This document shows positions 1 to 6,112 of a stretch of 20,770 nucleotides of DNA, piece after piece. The stretch's first letter is position 1. Every line of letters begins with the position of its first letter. A program made the translations under genes and the position numbers. Under the pieces are notes generated by a model, which saw only the letters and a list, made by a program, of their open reading frames with translations, searched no databases and was not told the origin of the DNA. The DNA comes from a virus. Where the stretch lies: positions 1 to 20,770 of IMG/VR virus record IMGVR_UViG_3300037094_000142; one strand, 5' to 3'.

Positions 1-629
1 TTTCCGTTTGGTTCGGAGCCATACACATATCCTATGCCAGGGGTCCAGACCGTGTACTGATAAGTGCTGCCATACCCTGCGGCCACGACCAGAGCATAGC
101 TGGCTGTGTCGTTGCCGTTGTTGTCTTTGCTGCGCTCAACAGAATAATAGACTGGTTGGGTGACACCAGTGGAGTTAGTGCGCCACAATAGCATGGAGAA
201 GTTGCTGCCTGAGGAGCCGTAGAACATCAGGTCATCAAGGTTGTTGGAAGCAGCTAGAGCAGAATTGACGTTGGAGGTTGCAACTGGCACCATTCTGCCT
301 GTGCTTCCGGTCAGTGTTCCGGCCCCGTTGGTGCCTGTCCCCACCGTCAAATATACGGTCCCATTGTAGTATGAGGAATTGTATGGCCCGTAATACTCAA
401 ACTTCACGTAGATAGGAAACGTAGATGACAGAGCATCGTTGGACTTGAAAATCTCGTACACATAGCCGTTAGGTCCCGGCAGAACTAAACTGCTCCAGTT
501 CACTTGCCCGGTATCAGTGGTCTGGACCCAGCCCGCCGCTATCATGAAAGGGTTTATCAGCCCAGCCCAGCTAGTGAATCCTGCGGCAGTGGTGCTGTTA
601 GAGCTACCACGATATAGATATTTCGCCAT
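1..629 (-). CDS. Probable tail fibre tip or receptor-binding protein, 3' end cut by window edge
   Basis: An open frame of 209 codons runs without a stop from an ATG at 629..627 to the window edge, so the C-terminus is missing. It starts MAKYLYRGSSNSTTAAGF and is rich in Ser, Thr, Gly, Asn and Tyr, with few charged residues, as expected of a beta-rich fibre domain. The pattern of an aromatic GW segment, then GYVYEIFKSND, then TVGTGTNGAGTLTG resembles proteins I recall from phage tail-fibre loci; this is recollection and not a database match. Its ATG shares one base with the TAA stop of the 1340-aa fibre upstream (TAATG), so translation is probably coupled. Last in the fibre series, it may be a receptor-binding or capping subunit. 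The open frame is certain; the function is inferred from context. Confidence 0.75.
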   Translation of the reverse strand, partial: MAKYLYRGSSNSTTAAGFTSWAGLINPFMIAAGWVQTTDTGQVNWSSLVLPGPNGYVYEIFKSNDALSSTFPIYVKFEYYGPYNSSYYNGTVYLTVGTGTNGAGTLTGSTGRMVPVATSNVNSALAASNNLDDLMFYGSSGSNFSMLLWRTNSTGVTQPVYYSVERSKDNNGNDTASYALVVAAGYGSTYQYTVWTPGIGYVYGSEPNG

Positions 630-3600
630 TACGCTTCCTCAACGTCGTAATTCAATGTCACACTAATCTGCGCGCTGCTGGTGTCCATGTTGGTGACGCT
701 GTAGGCGATAGCCCCGGTCGGCGGGTTGGCCGCGTCTCCACCAATCACAGCGGGACTGAGTACCCAGGTCAATCCTGTAGTGGAGGTTAGTACTAGATCC
801 AGAAGGACACCATGGGCCGTTCCTGCCGTGGGAGGTACAGTGGCCAGACGACCTGCGTCAGCAGCGCGAGCCGCAGCCGTCGAGTACAGGCGAAGGCGAC
901 AGGGGTTAGAGACCGTCACGCTGAAGAGGGTGAAGCCTTTCCCGATGAGCCATGTATAGGTGTTCTCGGTCGCGCGCGCTACCAGCGTCGCCGTCGTCTG
1001 AAAGACGGTCGAAATCCGGGATGGCGCCGCTCCACCACTTGCTACCGTGGCCGGTTCCCAATCGTTATTGGCTGCAACCCACTTGAGAAGTTGGCCATCC
1101 GAGGGCGCGGCGACTGCGACATTGTGACCCTGGATTTGTGTGGCGTTGCTCCCGCCCGCCACCGGGGCTTTGTTCTTCCACCTGCCGGAGGCGGCGTCAT
1201 AAACCAACATCTGACCATCGGCAGGAGAACTTATGGCAACATCAGTATCGGCGGCCAACGTGGAGGAGCCTGCTGTCGGGGTCTTGTTTTCCCATTTTCC
1301 GTCCGCCGCAACATAGGTAAGCACCTGATTGTCAGCAGGTGAAGCTAGGCTGACATCGGTATCCCCGGCCAACGTGGAAGATCCGCCGCCGGGTCCCCCT
1401 GTCGGGGCTTTAGGTTCCCAGTCTCCGCTGGCTGCCACGTAAGTCAGTACGTTTCCATCTACCGGAGCTGAAGCCGAGACAGGTTTCGTCTGCAATTTGG
1501 TAGCACTGATATCCAGGCCGGCGAGATCGGCAGCGATCAGAGCTGGAAGTTGTCCGTGGGGCAATGTTCCTGTAGTAATGTCCGAAGCCGAAACAACCAC
1601 ATCAGCCGACAGAGGATGTCCGTTGACTTTTGTGGAAGTGGGTACTTTGTTGCCGAGGTCAGTGACGAGATTCGTGACCCCTGATTCAGGGATGGCTGGT
1701 ATGTCTCCAGCCAGTAGTGCTGGTAACTGACCGTGAGGAAGCGTACCCGTTGTGATGTCCGAAGCAGATACAACTACATCAGCCGATAATGGATGCCCGT
1801 TTACCTTGGTGGTCGTCGGAACCTTGGAGGCAAGATCTGTCACCAGGTTCGTTACCTGTGATTCAGCAATAGCCGGAATGTCGGTGGCAACCAAAGCACG
1901 AAACGTCGGCAGCGCCGCACTGCCGCCGGTTGGCCCGCACCAAACCAGATTCGGGTTCTGGTTCTGCTTCGTGATGGCGATCGTACCCGAAGTCGTAATC
2001 GCAGCACTGACGGCAAATTCAACCGGTACCGAAACCGCTACCGATGTCACGGTTCCCACGCCGAGAGGCATATCGGCGGCGACCAACGCGCGGAAAGTCG
2101 GGAGAGCCGCCACGCCAGAGGTCGGACCGCACCACACGAAATTAGCACTCTGCGTCTGCTTTGTGATCGCGAGTGTTCCAGACGCGGTGATCGGCGAACC
2201 GGTTATCGCGAACTCGACCGGGACTGATGCCGCCACCGATGTCACCGTGCCGGACCCTGCGCCAGTGAGCAAACCCCTTACCGTGACATAGTTGACGGCG
2301 TCCTGATAGACCTCGGCTCCTTGGCCGGTGGAAACGACCAAAGTGGCATTGCCGTCGATGGTAGAAGTCGCCGGGGTGATGGTGACGGTCCCGGCTCCGA
2401 GATTAGAAACCGCGAAGTTAAACCCGGACGGCATGGTAGCCGCAGAAGGAAGGGACACGGCCACTGCCGCGGCATTCTTGAAGGTGATCAGCTTGCCGTT
2501 GTCGCTGGCCTGGATCGCGTAACTGGTTCCAACCTGGTTATTGACCCCAAAGGCCATATCCCCGGCGGCCAGTGAACGAAAAACTGGAGCGGCGGCCGCG
2601 CCCGAAACCGGGCCGGCCATGACTGTGTTGGCTGGCACCGTCAACGGTGGAAGCTGATATCCAGTCGAAGGCCATACTCCATTCACTACGGGACCATAGA
2701 GAATACTGGTCGTGGTGCAGAGATACCAGCTTCCGTCAGCAGCTCCGGCGGGAAGACTGTTCGACGCCTTAAAGGCCGCAGACACCATGGTGGAATACTG
2801 TGCATCGTTGCCGCCGAACGACACGGTGATAGGACCTGGAGTAGCCTTTAGGGCATACTCCAAACCTAGAGATCCACCTGTATTTGTCCCAGCCTGGATA
2901 TAGACTTGAGTGGTTACCACTGGCATCGTAAAGCCAGCACCTACGGTTGGCGTATCATCCCATTCAGCGCCGAATGTGAGCCCGATTACAAGATCGTTGA
3001 TGTAGGTTGTGGTTAGGTTGGCGGAGATGTAATTACCATAGGTGGAACCGACGTTGGTAACATCTACCACGCCGGCAGATCCTGCCACTTCCAGCGCCCC
3101 GACACCCTGTATTGGTCCTCCGCCTATAGACCAACCAGACGTAAGAGTACAGGCTCCGCTGGCAGCCGCGATACCTATCCAGAGGATGCAAGACTCATTT
3201 CCAGGGGTCGTGGAGACGACTTGACTGTAGTTTGTTCCAAGGTTGTCGTGCAGTGTCCAGGGTCGGTTACCCCACTGTGCACCGCCTACACCAACCTGGC
3301 CAACAATAATGAGATTGCCCTGCGTTACCGGGTTCGGTAAAGTATAGACACAGCTAGTCGCGGTGTAGAAAGTCCCCGAGGTGAGTCCGCTATTGGCTCC
3401 TCCACTTTGAATTACAGTCGGAGTCGGAACGGGTCCTGTATAGATCGAAGTCCCGCCGGACCCTCTAACCGTCGCGTAATTGATATTATCCTGATAGACT
3501 TCCGCACCCTGGAACTGTGACAGAACCAGCGTCGTCTTCGTGTCTATGGTACTGGTCGTCGGCGTAATCGTTACCTTGCCGGCGCCGAGGTTGGCCACCG

Positions 3601-4651
3601 CAAAGTTGAAACCTGCTGGGAATGTGGCGGCTGCGGGTAAGGTCACCGCGACGGCAGCGGCGTTGTTGAAGACGATCAGTTTGGAGTTGTCTGTGACCAG
3701 GACCGTGTAGGTCGTACCGGTCTGGTTATTCACGCCGAATGACATATCGGCGGGGGCCAGGACGCGAAAAATCGGAGTTGCTGCCACTGCGCCCGAGGCT
3801 GGACCTGCATAGATCTGATTGGGAGGTGCCGTAGTGGCGGCCAAGGCCGCGGCGGCCAGCGAACTGGACATAGCGCGCGCGGCGAGGTCGGTAGTCAGAT
3901 TGGTGACCTGGCTCTGAGCAATCTGCCCAGCCAGCTCCGATCCCGCTATAGTGATATTGCTCGATAAAGGATGTCCGTTTACCGTTACGGTGATACTTAC
4001 TTTACCGGCCAGATCCGCGATCAGATTCGCGATGTCGGCTTCAACCAGCGAGACAGCACCGACCTTTCCGGCAACACTCGTAACCGGCGTTGAGACGATT
4101 GCCGGTTTGTTCCACAGATCGTTGTAATCGCCGCTGGTAGCGACTCTTGCCAACGATGCTGCATTTGCTTTGGTTGCGAGATCAGCCGTCAGATTGGGGA
4201 TATCGGATTCAGCAAGAGTGACCGCGCCGATTTTCCCAGCGACACTCGTAACCGGTACTGATGGATACGTCGGCAACTGTGCCGCAGGCACTTTACCAGT
4301 ACCGTCGAGAGACGGATACCCATTCGGTTGACTCTTGTGGGCGCTCTTTTCAGTGGCAGCCAGGTCGGCAACAAGGCCGGAAACATCAGCTTCAGCCAAC
4401 GTCACTGCCCCGGTCTTACCCGCGACCGACGTGACTGCGTCGGACGAACCTGTTGCTTCCTCTCGCCAGATCCCATCTCCGTGCAGAACATGGGTCGCAT
4501 CTCCATCGAGGGAGATGACCCCGGGTTCATTTTCGGCAGCCGCCGGCACATGGCCGGAGACGTTGCGCGGAGTACTGGCGTCTTCCTGCCATTCAACGTT
4601 GCATGCGCCAGGAGGCGCGGGTGGCGTCGAGCTGTTCAGATCTTTAATCAT
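629..4651 (-). CDS. Giant modular tail fibre protein built from several families of repeats
   Basis: This 1340-aa protein is almost certainly a virion fibre that contacts the host surface. From the N-terminus: a Pro-rich head (1-50); three copies of a TSVAGKxGAVxL module (73-98, 133-158, 190-215); a 93-aa beta module (305-397); a separate domain at about 404-628; a second copy of the 93-aa module (701-793); two GTVTSVA...FRALVA modules (801-862, 866-926); two modules around VNGHPLSADVVVSASD (930-988, 989-1046); four repeats with a Gly-Gln-Leu-Tyr...Trp signature (1063-1203); and a unique C-terminal domain (1204-1340), a likely tip. Such TSVAGK and GQ-L-Y-W repeats are common in phage fibres. 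The ATG at 4651 lies 16 bases after the preceding stop and has no clear Shine-Dalgarno sequence, suggesting coupling. The exact receptor is unknown. Confidence 0.88.
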   Translation of the reverse strand: MIKDLNSSTPPAPPGACNVEWQEDASTPRNVSGHVPAAAENEPGVISLDGDATHVLHGDGIWREEATGSSDAVTSVAGKTGAVTLAEADVSGLVADLAATEKSAHKSQPNGYPSLDGTGKVPAAQLPTYPSVPVTSVAGKIGAVTLAESDIPNLTADLATKANAASLARVATSGDYNDLWNKPAIVSTPVTSVAGKVGAVSLVEADIANLIADLAGKVSITVTVNGHPLSSNITIAGSELAGQIAQSQVTNLTTDLAARAMSSSLAAAALAATTAPPNQIYAGPASGAVAATPIFRVLAPADMSFGVNNQTGTTYTVLVTDNSKLIVFNNAAAVAVTLPAAATFPAGFNFAVANLGAGKVTITPTTSTIDTKTTLVLSQFQGAEVYQDNINYATVRGSGGTSIYTGPVPTPTVIQSGGANSGLTSGTFYTATSCVYTLPNPVTQGNLIIVGQVGVGGAQWGNRPWTLHDNLGTNYSQVVSTTPGNESCILWIGIAAASGACTLTSGWSIGGGPIQGVGALEVAGSAGVVDVTNVGSTYGNYISANLTTTYINDLVIGLTFGAEWDDTPTVGAGFTMPVVTTQVYIQAGTNTGGSLGLEYALKATPGPITVSFGGNDAQYSTMVSAAFKASNSLPAGAADGSWYLCTTTSILYGPVVNGVWPSTGYQLPPLTVPANTVMAGPVSGAAAAPVFRSLAAGDMAFGVNNQVGTSYAIQASDNGKLITFKNAAAVAVSLPSAATMPSGFNFAVSNLGAGTVTITPATSTIDGNATLVVSTGQGAEVYQDAVNYVTVRGLLTGAGSGTVTSVAASVPVEFAITGSPITASGTLAITKQTQSANFVWCGPTSGVAALPTFRALVAADMPLGVGTVTSVAVSVPVEFAVSAAITTSGTIAITKQNQNPNLVWCGPTGGSAALPTFRALVATDIPAIAESQVTNLVTDLASKVPTTTKVNGHPLSADVVVSASDITTGTLPHGQLPALLAGDIPAIPESGVTNLVTDLGNKVPTSTKVNGHPLSADVVVSASDITTGTLPHGQLPALIAADLAGLDISATKLQTKPVSASAPVDGNVLTYVAASGDWEPKAPTGGPGGGSSTLAGDTDVSLASPADNQVLTYVAADGKWENKTPTAGSSTLAADTDVAISSPADGQMLVYDAASGRWKNKAPVAGGSNATQIQGHNVAVAAPSDGQLLKWVAANNDWEPATVASGGAAPSRISTVFQTTATLVARATENTYTWLIGKGFTLFSVTVSNPCRLRLYSTAAARAADAGRLATVPPTAGTAHGVLLDLVLTSTTGLTWVLSPAVIGGDAANPPTGAIAYSVTNMDTSSAQISVTLNYDVEEA
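1043..1465 (-). repeat. Four GQ-L-Y...W fibre repeats (type E)
   Basis: Four 21-residue repeats lie at 1403..1465, 1277..1339, 1163..1225 and 1043..1105, each of the form P-x-D-x-x-x-L-x-Y/W-x-A-A-x-x-x-W, followed by linkers rich in Gly, Ser and Thr. This signature is widespread in phage tail fibres just before the distal domain. Here it directly precedes the unique C-terminal domain at residues 1204-1340. Confidence 0.82.
1514..1864 (-). repeat. Pair of VNGHPLSADVV fibre modules (type D), recoded copies
   Basis: Two adjacent modules lie at 1688..1864 and 1514..1687. Across 32 consecutive residues (1715..1810 and 1538..1633) the proteins are identical, yet by hand count 21 of 32 codons differ synonymously. 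A related NGHPLSSNITIAGS segment occurs once earlier in the same fibre at about residues 225-238. The copies are thus conserved as protein but not as DNA. Confidence 0.88.
1874..2251 (-). repeat. Pair of GTVTSVA...FRALVA fibre modules (type C)
   Basis: Two successive modules of about 61 residues lie at 2066..2251 and 1874..2056. Both read GTVTSVA, then VPVEFA, TSGT/ASGT, AITKQ, VWCGPT and ALPTFRALVA. Each carries one conserved Cys in WCGPT. The linker ending FRxL is shared with the type B modules, which shows how the fibre was assembled from recurring parts. Confidence 0.82.
2273..2551 (-). repeat. 93-aa fibre module, copy 2 (type B)
   Basis: Residues 701-793 of the 1340-aa fibre, ungapped partner of the copy at 3461..3739. 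The two copies flank a separate domain of roughly 225 residues (about 2768..3442), so that domain sits between a matched pair of modules. Confidence 0.85.
3461..3739 (-). repeat. 93-aa fibre module, copy 1 (type B)
   Basis: Residues 305-397 of the 1340-aa fibre, from FGVNNQ to NYATVRG. By my hand alignment 67 of 93 residues match copy 2 at 2273..2551 with no gaps. Conserved blocks include NAAAVAV, GFNFAV, NLGAG and QGAEVYQD. Each copy is preceded by a short GPxSG...FRxLA linker. The pattern is that of an internal domain duplication in a trimeric beta fibre. Confidence 0.85.
4007..4435 (-). repeat. Three TSVAGK-type fibre modules (type A)
   Basis: Three copies of a 26-residue module lie at 4358..4435, 4178..4255 and 4007..4084, near the N-terminus of the 1340-aa fibre. 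Each has VTSVAGK, two variable positions, then AVxL, an acidic ExD, and LxADLA. Spacing between copies is irregular (about 57-60 residues), so these are dispersed modules and not a tandem array. Similar short modules occur in many phage fibres and may nucleate trimer formation; that role is inferred. Confidence 0.8.
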
Positions 4652-4667
4652 TAGGGATATGTCGAGA

Positions 4668-5336
4668 TTACGGGTTGCCGTTGACTAGGAGTTGATCGCC
4701 GTCCTGGCCTGGCGGACCAGCGGGTCCGGTGGGACCGGGCTCACCTGATCCTCCGGTGCCGTCGCTGTACGTCGGCCCGGTGACTTCGAGGAAGGGGGAA
4801 ATGACGATTGTCTGGGTCGCACCGACGATGACGATGTGGTACGTGCCGTACATGACTTCGATCTTGGATTGCCAGGTTCCGTTGGGATTAAGTCCCGTCT
4901 GTCCGAGGGAATACGAAACACTTTGATTGCCGTTCTGCCAGTCCTGAGAGTCGAACACGTACAGAACATATTTCTCGGGAGAAGTCACCTGGGTGATCTT
5001 GAGGGCGTTAGGGGCACCCTGATTCTCGTCGAGGATTACGATCTCGCCACTACCCGACGCTTGATCTACGGAAGTCTCGATCGTTTCGACGTCTTCGATG
5101 CGAGTATCGGTTCCTGAATCGTAGATCTCAATATAATCAGATCCCACGGCGCTCGGGGTATAACTGGCGAAGTAGCGCCCGGTACCCAGCTCGGAGATCA
5201 CCATAGTGTCTGCGCAGGTTAGGGTATTACGTGTGAAAATGACGGAGAAATCCGTCTGTACCCTACCGGTAACAGCAACCCCATTGGAGTCAGCAAGTCG
5301 GAAATAGATGTATCGAATTGTCCCAACCTGCGCCAA
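4668..5336 (-). CDS. Tail protein with Ig-like N-terminal domain and collagen-like C-terminal tip
   Basis: This 222-aa protein starts at a TTG (5336..5334); GAGG at 5346..5343, six bases upstream, supports it, and the next in-frame Met is residue 45. Residues 5-90 look like a beta-sandwich of the type in phage accessory tail proteins (YIYFRLADSNGVAVTG, later GTGRYFASYTP). Residues 98-185 form a second beta-rich region. Residues 198-215 are six Gly-X-Y triplets (GEP GPT GPA GPP GQD GDQ), a short collagen-like segment that favours trimers. It lies three bases after the coiled-coil membrane protein gene and 16 bases before the giant fibre. A fibre connector or accessory fibre is the best guess. 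The N-terminal plan resembles that of the 216-aa protein at 9638..10288, so the two may be distant paralogues. Confidence 0.8.
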   Translation of the reverse strand: MAQVGTIRYIYFRLADSNGVAVTGRVQTDFSVIFTRNTLTCADTMVISELGTGRYFASYTPSAVGSDYIEIYDSGTDTRIEDVETIETSVDQASGSGEIVILDENQGAPNALKITQVTSPEKYVLYVFDSQDWQNGNQSVSYSLGQTGLNPNGTWQSKIEVMYGTYHIVIVGATQTIVISPFLEVTGPTYSDGTGGSGEPGPTGPAGPPGQDGDQLLVNGNP

Positions 5337-5339
5337 GTC

Positions 5340-5690
5340 TTACCTCTTCTCCTGTAACTTATCAACTTTGTTTTCAATACGGTCCAGGCGGTGAACGAGA
5401 TCGTCCTTAAACTGATTGAATTGATCAACCGTCACCCGCTGCCTAGCAGCAGCCTCTTTGTCTCGAACGTCTTCTCGTTCATGTTCTTGCTGCATTACTT
5501 CATGCTGCGTTTGTCGTGTTTCCAAACCGCTCAAACGGACCTGCACCACGGATAAGGCCGTACCGCCAGTCAGAAGACCGATGACGATCCAGGCCAATAG
5601 TTTCTGTACCCATTCCGGAATCTTTTTGGCTGAAATCTCGGTAATGACTTCTTCTACTGGTAGGACAGATGGGGGAGTCAGGTTGGGCAT
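5340..5690 (-). CDS. Small protein with one membrane segment and a C-terminal coiled coil
   Basis: A 116-aa protein. Residues 28-49 (WVQKLLAWIVIGLLTGG and onward) form one clear membrane segment. Residues 52-116 are charged and helical with heptad character, ending LDRIENKVDKLQEKR, a probable coiled coil. The ATG at 5690 has AAGGA at 5703..5699, eight bases upstream. Helix-plus-coil proteins of this size in phages include holin-associated proteins and inner-membrane spanins. I saw no outer-membrane lipoprotein partner, and a spanin usually has a shorter N-terminus before the helix. It lies among fibre genes, not next to the peptidase, so a lysis role is only possible. It follows a 116-base gap containing a hairpin. 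Confidence 0.78.
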   Translation of the reverse strand: MPNLTPPSVLPVEEVITEISAKKIPEWVQKLLAWIVIGLLTGGTALSVVQVRLSGLETRQTQHEVMQQEHEREDVRDKEAAARQRVTVDQFNQFKDDLVHRLDRIENKVDKLQEKR

Positions 5691-5740
5691 GTTGGATGTC
5701 CTTGAGAGATGAATTGGCGCTACAGACTTGGGGCATACAG

Positions 5741-5764
5741 AAGAAATGGCGGGGTCGACCCGCC
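5741..5764 (-). terminator. Weak candidate intrinsic terminator or mRNA hairpin
   Basis: On the minus strand GGCGGG (5764..5759) pairs with CCCGCC (5753..5748) around a 5-base loop, followed by ATTTCTT. The stem is short and the T-tract broken, so termination would be weak at best. It sits in the 116-base gap between the 100-aa and 116-aa genes, the second longest gap in the window. Confidence 0.4.
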
Positions 5765-5806
5765 TCAGGATTGTTTAGTATAGGCTGCTGACCTCGGGAC
5801 AGGTTC

Positions 5807-6109
5807 TTACGACAACGCGCCGGGCGGCAACTTGCCGTCGGCTATCAACTTCTGAAATACGCGTTGGGTTATGTCGGTGGAAATCGTGTTCCAGAAATCG
5901 AGGGCGGTTGGATCTTGCTGATAATGGAGATTGACGTTGTACCCCGAGACGGGGTCAAGGAGGATCAACGTCAGAGTAGCCTTGCCTTCGTCGGCGAGGC
6001 AAGGACTGAAGTCCAAGAGAATCGACGCCAACTCCAATGAGTTGATCGTGAGGATCTTGCCACCAAAGGGATTGCCAATTACGACCGGCGGATTCAACAC
6101 ATATTGCAT
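5807..6109 (-). CDS. Hypothetical 100-aa protein between fibre genes
   Basis: I do not recognise this protein. It starts MQYVLNPPVVIGNPFGG, has no membrane segment or signal peptide, and a predicted mix of strand and helix (SLELASILLDF, ATLTLILLDPVSGYNVNLHY, DITQRVFQKLIADGKLPPG). Its ATG lies three bases after the TAA of the 1173-aa fibre, with only a G-rich stretch as a possible ribosome site, so it is probably translated by coupling. A small protein directly after a long fibre gene can be a fibre assembly chaperone or a minor tail component, but nothing in the sequence decides this. Confidence 0.7.
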   Translation of the reverse strand: MQYVLNPPVVIGNPFGGKILTINSLELASILLDFSPCLADEGKATLTLILLDPVSGYNVNLHYQQDPTALDFWNTISTDITQRVFQKLIADGKLPPGALS

Positions 6110-6112
6110 AAA

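Noticed and set aside
1-4651. Diversity-generating retroelement acting on the fibre genes
   Set aside because: No reverse transcriptase gene, template repeat or accessory gene is visible, and the repeats found are protein modules with synonymous changes and not adenine-directed variation. A distant element outside the window cannot be excluded.
5765-5806. Promoter with a TATACT box on the minus strand
   Set aside because: A TATACT stands near 5777..5782, but no fitting -35 box lies at proper distance and a hairpin follows directly.
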